NCBI RefSeq assembly: GCF_000956475.1
Contig: NZ_JYJB01000010.1
Location: 992,001-1,056,000, forward strand
Length of the DNA: 64,000 nt
Origin: Microbacterium hydrocarbonoxydans
Lineage (GTDB): Bacteria; Actinomycetota; Actinomycetes; Actinomycetales; Microbacteriaceae
Direction: 5' to 3'
Shown: in pieces, positions 60,446 to 64,000 of the stretch
How positions within the stretch are numbered: position 1 is the stretch's first letter
Layout of the letters: the number at the start of each line of letters is the position of its first letter
The notes under the pieces: model-generated
Database searches by the model: none
Seen by the model: only the letters and a program-made list of their open reading frames with translations
Told to the model about the DNA's origin: nothing
Position numbers and translations under genes: made by a program

Positions 60446-61099
60446 TCAGCGAGCGATGAAATCCGACACGAATGTGACCAACGATGACCCGATCTCGGAG
60501 GCGGGGCGCTTGTGCCCCTTCACCTCGAAGGTGTGCCCGCCGCCCTCGACCCAGACCACCGTCGCGTCCTGGCACGTCGCCACGACCTCCTCGAACTGCG
60601 ACACAGGCTGGATGAACGGATCGTTGTCGCCCTCGATGAACAGCTGCGGCACCGCGATCGAGGTCAGGTGCTCGGCGCGCGGCTTCTCGGGCTTGCCTGG
60701 CGCGTGCAGAGGGTAGCCGAGATAGACGAGACCCGCGACGTGCATGCCCTCGGCGACGGCCATGGATGCCATGCGTCCGCCGTACGACTTGCCCATCGCC
60801 CACACATCCGCTGCAGCATCCTGCGCCCTGGCGAACTCGACGATCGCGCGCCACGTCGCGATCGCGTGTGCAGCCGGACCCGGCATGCGCCTGCCGAGCT
60901 CCACATACGGGAAGTTGAACAGCAGAGTCGAGAAGCCGCGCTCCTGCAGGGCCGAGCCGAAGCCGGTGAGGAAAGGATGCTCCCTGCCCGCCCCGGCGCC
61001 GTGCGCGACGATCGCGGTGACGCCGTTCGATCCGGGCTGCCAGTCGGCCGACACCGTCGCTGTGCCGGTCGGCAGTTCGACGGCGATCGAGACGATCAC
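60446..61099 (-). CDS. Alpha/beta hydrolase (KANL3/Tex30-like)
   Basis: A 217-residue alpha/beta hydrolase: VAHGAGAGREHPFL (oxyanion region), WAMGKSYGGRMAS with the nucleophile Ser in G-x-S-x-G, LFIEGDNDPF (acid) and VEGGGHTFEVKG (His). The family is widespread and its substrates are not defined. GTG 61099 is the start. It may share a transcript with the malY-like gene 16 bases downstream. Confidence 0.86.
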   Translation of the reverse strand: MIVSIAVELPTGTATVSADWQPGSNGVTAIVAHGAGAGREHPFLTGFGSALQERGFSTLLFNFPYVELGRRMPGPAAHAIATWRAIVEFARAQDAAADVWAMGKSYGGRMASMAVAEGMHVAGLVYLGYPLHAPGKPEKPRAEHLTSIAVPQLFIEGDNDPFIQPVSQFEEVVATCQDATVVWVEGGGHTFEVKGHKRPASEIGSSLVTFVSDFIAR

Positions 61100-61112
61100 G
61101 GGCGGATGCCGG

Positions 61113-61811
61113 TCACTGCCGAGGTTCTCCGGATTCGTCGAGCTGCGGGGCGCTGCCGGCCTCCGGCGTCGCCGGATCCTGCACCGCCGGTTGTGCCTGC
61201 TCGGGCTGCGAGGTCGGCGGCACGGGGTCGGCGGGGCGAGGCGGGATCACGGGCGCGGCCGGGGCGGCTGCGCCCGGTGCGGGGATGCGCTCGCCGTACC
61301 GCGGCGGCTCGTCGAGGTCGACCGGCGGCCGCACCACGGTGGTCTGCGGTGCGGTACCCAGCACTCTCCGGGCCTTGGCGACGGACGCCGGCTGGACCGT
61401 GACCTCATAGTGGTCGGCGGCGAACTGCGTCACGCTCGCGAAGTCGCGGCGCCGGCGGACGATCGCGTACGTGACCAGGCTCATGAGCATGCCGAGGGCC
61501 ACCCCGATGAAGACGAAGCCGACGAACAGCTGCATGGGCACGTCGGGGTTGCCGAGCACGAGGATCGCGGAGAGGAACAGGCCGATCAGCACGCCGTTGA
61601 TCGCACCCGAGCGCGCGGCAGCCGCATAGCCGAGACGACCGGTGATCCGCTCGACGGTGCGCACGCTCTGTCCGATGATGGCGATGTCACGCGCGGGGAC
61701 CTCTTCGGCGATGAGTTTCGACACCGTCTTCTGCGCGCTCTCGTAGTCGCGCACCGAGGCGACGGTCTCGCCGGTGTCGGCGCCTGCTGCAGGACGATTC
61801 ATCATGCTCAT
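61113..61811 (-). CDS. General stress protein 17M-like membrane protein
   Basis: A 232-residue protein. The N-terminal YflT-like domain has TVASVRDYESAQKTVSKLIA and IAIIGQSVRTVERITG. A Gly-rich pair of hydrophobic segments follows (about 65-125). The C-terminal region is Pro/Ala/Gln-rich and probably disordered. It matches actinobacterial general stress proteins of this name; the role is unproven. ATG 61811 has AACAAT 6 bases upstream. It is divergent from the MgtE-N/CBS gene. Confidence 0.85.
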   Translation of the reverse strand: MSMMNRPAAGADTGETVASVRDYESAQKTVSKLIAEEVPARDIAIIGQSVRTVERITGRLGYAAAARSGAINGVLIGLFLSAILVLGNPDVPMQLFVGFVFIGVALGMLMSLVTYAIVRRRRDFASVTQFAADHYEVTVQPASVAKARRVLGTAPQTTVVRPPVDLDEPPRYGERIPAPGAAAPAAPVIPPRPADPVPPTSQPEQAQPAVQDPATPEAGSAPQLDESGEPRQ

Positions 61812-61817
61812 CCGGCC

Positions 61818-61893
61818 ATTGTTCCACGTCCCTCTGAGCGCCGGCGCGGAACAACGACCATGGGCACCCGCGAACAGGGCCGCGCACTACGCT
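61818..61893. promoter_or_regulatory. Divergent leaderless promoters (stress protein and MgtE-N/CBS)
   Basis: On the minus strand AACAAT (61823-61818) lies 6 bases before ATG 61811. On the plus strand TACGCT (61888-61893) lies 6 bases before GTG 61900. The 88-base spacer has no other recognisable site. Confidence 0.5.
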
Positions 61894-61899
61894 GGAACG

Positions 61900-63162
61900 G
61901 TGAGCACACAACGGGTATTCGCCGCGCGCCTGGCAGGGTGCGCCGTCTTCGACCCCGTAGGCGACCGGCTCGGCAAGGTCCGGGACGTCGTCGTCGTGTA
62001 CCGAAGTACCGCGGCCCCTCGAGTGATCGGCCTGGTGGTCGAGATTCCCGGTCGCCGCCAGGTTTTCCTCTCGATCGGACGGGTCAGCTCGATCCGTGCA
62101 GGGCAGGTCATCAGCACGGGTCTCATCAACGTGCGCCGGTTCTCGCCGCGAGCCGGCGAGGTGCGCATCCTGGCCGAGATGCTCGGCCGCAGGGTGAACC
62201 TCGTCGACGGCACAGGCACAGCCGTGATCGAAGATGTCGCGATCGAGCCGAACCGCCTGGGCGAATGGGCGATCAGCCAGCTGTTCCTGCGGCGTCCGAA
62301 GACCAGCGCGTCTCCGTTCGCGAAGGGGCCGACGACCTTCGCGGCGTGGAACGACGTCTCGGAGCGACGCGCGCCCGGCGAATCCCAGTCCGCCGAGCAG
62401 CTGGTCGCCTCGTACTCCGAACTGCACGCGGCCGATCTCGCCACGACCCTGCTCGATCTGCCGCAGCAGCGCCTGATCGAGGTCGCCGAGGAGCTCTCCG
62501 ACGACCGCCTCGCCGATGCGCTCGAGGAGATGCCCGAGGACGATCAGGTCGACATCCTCGACCGTCTCGGTGATGAGCGCGCCGCCGACGTCCTCGACGA
62601 GATGGAGCCGGACGACGCGGCCGACCTGCTCGCGCAGCTCCCGCCTGAGCGGCTCGAGCACCTGCTCGCCCTCATGGAGCCGGAGGAGGCGGAGGACGTC
62701 AGGATGCTGCTGCGGTACGGCCCCGATACCGCCGGCGGCCTGATGACCCCTGAGCCCATCATCCTGTCGGCGGATGCGACGGTCGCCGAGGCGCTCGCGC
62801 TGATCCGCCGCCACGAGCTGCATCCCGCACTCGCCGCGGCCGTCTTCGTCACGCTGCCGCCGTTCGAGACGCCGACGGGCCGCCTGCTCGGGATGGTGCA
62901 CTTCCAGCGGATGCTGCGCTATCCCCCGCACGAGCGCCTCGGGGCGATCGTGGACGACAGCCTCGAGCCGGTTCCCGTCACGGCATCCGCCGCGGAGGTC
63001 GCCCGGATGCTCGCCAGCTACGACCTCGTGTCGCTCCCCGTGATCGACGCGGCGCACCGTCTCGTCGGAGCGATCAGCGTCGATGACGTGCTCGACTATC
63101 TGCTGCCCGACGACTGGCGCACGCATGACGACGACGAGCAGCCGGCCAAGGAGGTGCGCTGA
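61900..63162 (+). CDS. PRC-barrel / MgtE-N / CBS-domain protein without a channel
   Basis: A 420-residue soluble protein. An N-terminal PRC-barrel-like part (RLAGCAVFDPVGDRLGKVRD) is followed by a second barrel-like segment. An MgtE intracellular N domain covers about 175-275 (LHAADLATTLLDLP, DQVDILDRLGDERAADVLDEM). A CBS pair follows (GGLMTPEPIILSADATVAEA, VPVTASAAEVARMLASYDLVSLPV). MgtE channels continue into five membrane helices, but this protein stops after the CBS domains, so it may sense Mg2+ or nucleotides without transporting. GTG 61900 is the leaderless start. It overlaps DUF1003 by 1 base. Confidence 0.9.
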   Translation: MSTQRVFAARLAGCAVFDPVGDRLGKVRDVVVVYRSTAAPRVIGLVVEIPGRRQVFLSIGRVSSIRAGQVISTGLINVRRFSPRAGEVRILAEMLGRRVNLVDGTGTAVIEDVAIEPNRLGEWAISQLFLRRPKTSASPFAKGPTTFAAWNDVSERRAPGESQSAEQLVASYSELHAADLATTLLDLPQQRLIEVAEELSDDRLADALEEMPEDDQVDILDRLGDERAADVLDEMEPDDAADLLAQLPPERLEHLLALMEPEEAEDVRMLLRYGPDTAGGLMTPEPIILSADATVAEALALIRRHELHPALAAAVFVTLPPFETPTGRLLGMVHFQRMLRYPPHERLGAIVDDSLEPVPVTASAAEVARMLASYDLVSLPVIDAAHRLVGAISVDDVLDYLLPDDWRTHDDDEQPAKEVR

Positions 63163-63665
63163 TGGCCAAGAACAGCGCACGCCTCGACGCGCCGCTCGGC
63201 CGCGGCACCACGCGCCAGCGGCCCGCCTCCCGCGATCGCTTCGGCAGGTTCACCGAGTGGATCGCACGCGCCATGGGCACTCCCGCGTTCCTGTTGCTGC
63301 TCAGCCTGTTCTGCGTGCTCTGGATCGGCTGGAACACCCTCATGCCCGACAGCGTGCGCTTCGACGACGCGGCACTCGGCTTCACGGCGCTCACCCTGAT
63401 GCTGTCACTGCAGGCGTCGTACGCCGCTCCCCTGATCCTGCTCGCGCAGAACCGCCAGGACGACCGCGACCGCGTGCAGATCGAACAGGACCGGCAGCGC
63501 GCCGAGCGGAACCTCGCCGACACGGAGTACCTCGCACGAGAGATCGTCGCGCTGCGCATGTCGCTCGAGGAGCGCAACTCGCAGGTCGTGACGCGCGATG
63601 TGCTCCGCCAGGAGCTGAAGGCACTGCTCGCAGAGCTCGACGATCACGACGACAAGGCCTCATGA
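63162..63665 (+). CDS. DUF1003 membrane protein
   Basis: A 167-residue protein. The N-terminus is basic. Two hydrophobic segments (about 40-60 and 70-95, including LMLSLQASYAAPLILLAQNR) are followed by a coiled-coil-like cytoplasmic region (DRDRVQIEQDRQRAERNLAD). The match to DUF1003 is good; the function is unknown. The CBS-DUF1003-Mrp order is conserved in mycobacteria (Rv1232c-Rv1231c-Rv1229c, from memory). It starts in a TGATG overlap with the previous gene. Confidence 0.92.
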   Translation: MAKNSARLDAPLGRGTTRQRPASRDRFGRFTEWIARAMGTPAFLLLLSLFCVLWIGWNTLMPDSVRFDDAALGFTALTLMLSLQASYAAPLILLAQNRQDDRDRVQIEQDRQRAERNLADTEYLAREIVALRMSLEERNSQVVTRDVLRQELKALLAELDDHDDKAS

Positions 63666-64000
63666 CGACTCAGGATGCTGTCCGGCAGGCGGTCGCCGCC
63701 GTCACCGACCCCGAGCTGCGCCGGCCCATCGGCGACCTCGACATGGTGCGCGACATCGTCGTCGACGGCTCGACGGCGCGGGTGTCCATCGTTCTCACGA
63801 TCGTCGGGTGCCCGGCCGCCGCGCGCATCGAGTCCGATGTGCGGGCGGCCGCAGCATCCGTTCCCGGCATCGAGGAAGCCGTCGTCGAGGTGGGCGTGAT
63901 GACCCCGGGTGAGCGCAAAGCGCTCACGGAGAAGCTCCGCGACGGGCGACCGGCCAGACAGATGCCGTTCGGTCCCGACTCGCTCACCCGCGTGATCCTC
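63662..64000 (+). CDS. Mrp/NBP35-type Fe-S cluster carrier, 3' truncated by the window
   Basis: The first 113 residues are visible: an N-terminal MIP18/DUF59 domain (AVAAVTDPELRRPIGDLDMV, LTIVGCPAAARIESDV, VEVGVMTPGERKAL). The P-loop NTPase part is outside the window. Mrp proteins bind and pass on Fe-S clusters. The ATG overlaps the DUF1003 stop (ATGA), so this is the third gene of the operon. Confidence 0.9.
   Translation, partial: MTTQDAVRQAVAAVTDPELRRPIGDLDMVRDIVVDGSTARVSIVLTIVGCPAAARIESDVRAAAASVPGIEEAVVEVGVMTPGERKALTEKLRDGRPARQMPFGPDSLTRVIL

Overview
The window comes from a high-GC Gram-positive actinobacterium. Strong G/C third positions, frequent GTG starts, LGFP and LCP cell-wall proteins, TB9.4-like DUF3107, AdnAB-type helicase-nucleases and the order of housekeeping genes all point that way. 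The protein sequences look most like Microbacteriaceae such as Microbacterium; that placement is inference. No insertion sequence, prophage, integrase or CRISPR array is visible. There is one tRNA and no rRNA.

Left part, about 1-33 kb: a cell-envelope polymer locus with a few housekeeping genes inserted. It opens with sugar-nucleotide genes: a truncated NAD-dependent epimerase, a hexapeptide acyltransferase, a Gfo/Idh/MocA dehydrogenase, a DegT aminotransferase and an LpxA-like acyltransferase. These are followed by a flippase-like membrane protein, an L-2-hydroxyglutarate oxidase and two YfhO-like membrane proteins flanking a secreted LGFP-repeat protein. A Wzm/Wzt (TagGH) type ABC exporter, a GT-B glycosyltransferase, a DUF4012 protein, a sortase-substrate surface protein and an LCP ligase come next. 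After purE, purK, a PH-domain protein and birA there are three CDP-glycerol glycerophosphotransferase-like proteins and a GT2 enzyme, which suggests a teichoic-acid-like polymer. The implied route is activated sugar synthesis, polymer assembly, ABC export, outer-face glycosylation by YfhO proteins and LCP attachment to peptidoglycan. HtrA, an aminotransferase, a nitrilase-family hydrolase and initiator tRNA close this part.

Middle part, about 33.6-54 kb: a conserved actinobacterial island. It holds a UPF0182 protein, a YlbL-like Lon/PDZ protease, a DUF2342 protein, a ThiF/TOMM-like protein, UvrD2-like helicase, NudC, a phosphotransferase-fold protein lacking its catalytic residues, an AdnA/AdnB-like pair, DUF3107, a small membrane protein, a ferritin-like protein and a DEAD-box RNA helicase. 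The order resembles, from memory, the Mycobacterium tuberculosis Rv3193c-Rv3211 region.

Right part, about 54-64 kb: metabolic and accessory genes (LuxR-type regulator, aldo/keto reductase, PHP phosphoesterase, EEP-family protein, Xaa-Pro aminopeptidase, MalY/PatB, alpha/beta hydrolase, general stress protein). It ends with an MgtE-N/CBS protein, a DUF1003 protein and a truncated Mrp-type Fe-S carrier.

Many genes appear to be transcribed without a leader: a TANNNT -10 hexamer lies exactly 6-7 bases before the start codon. This pattern was used to choose several starts. No intergenic stretch exceeds 300 bases.
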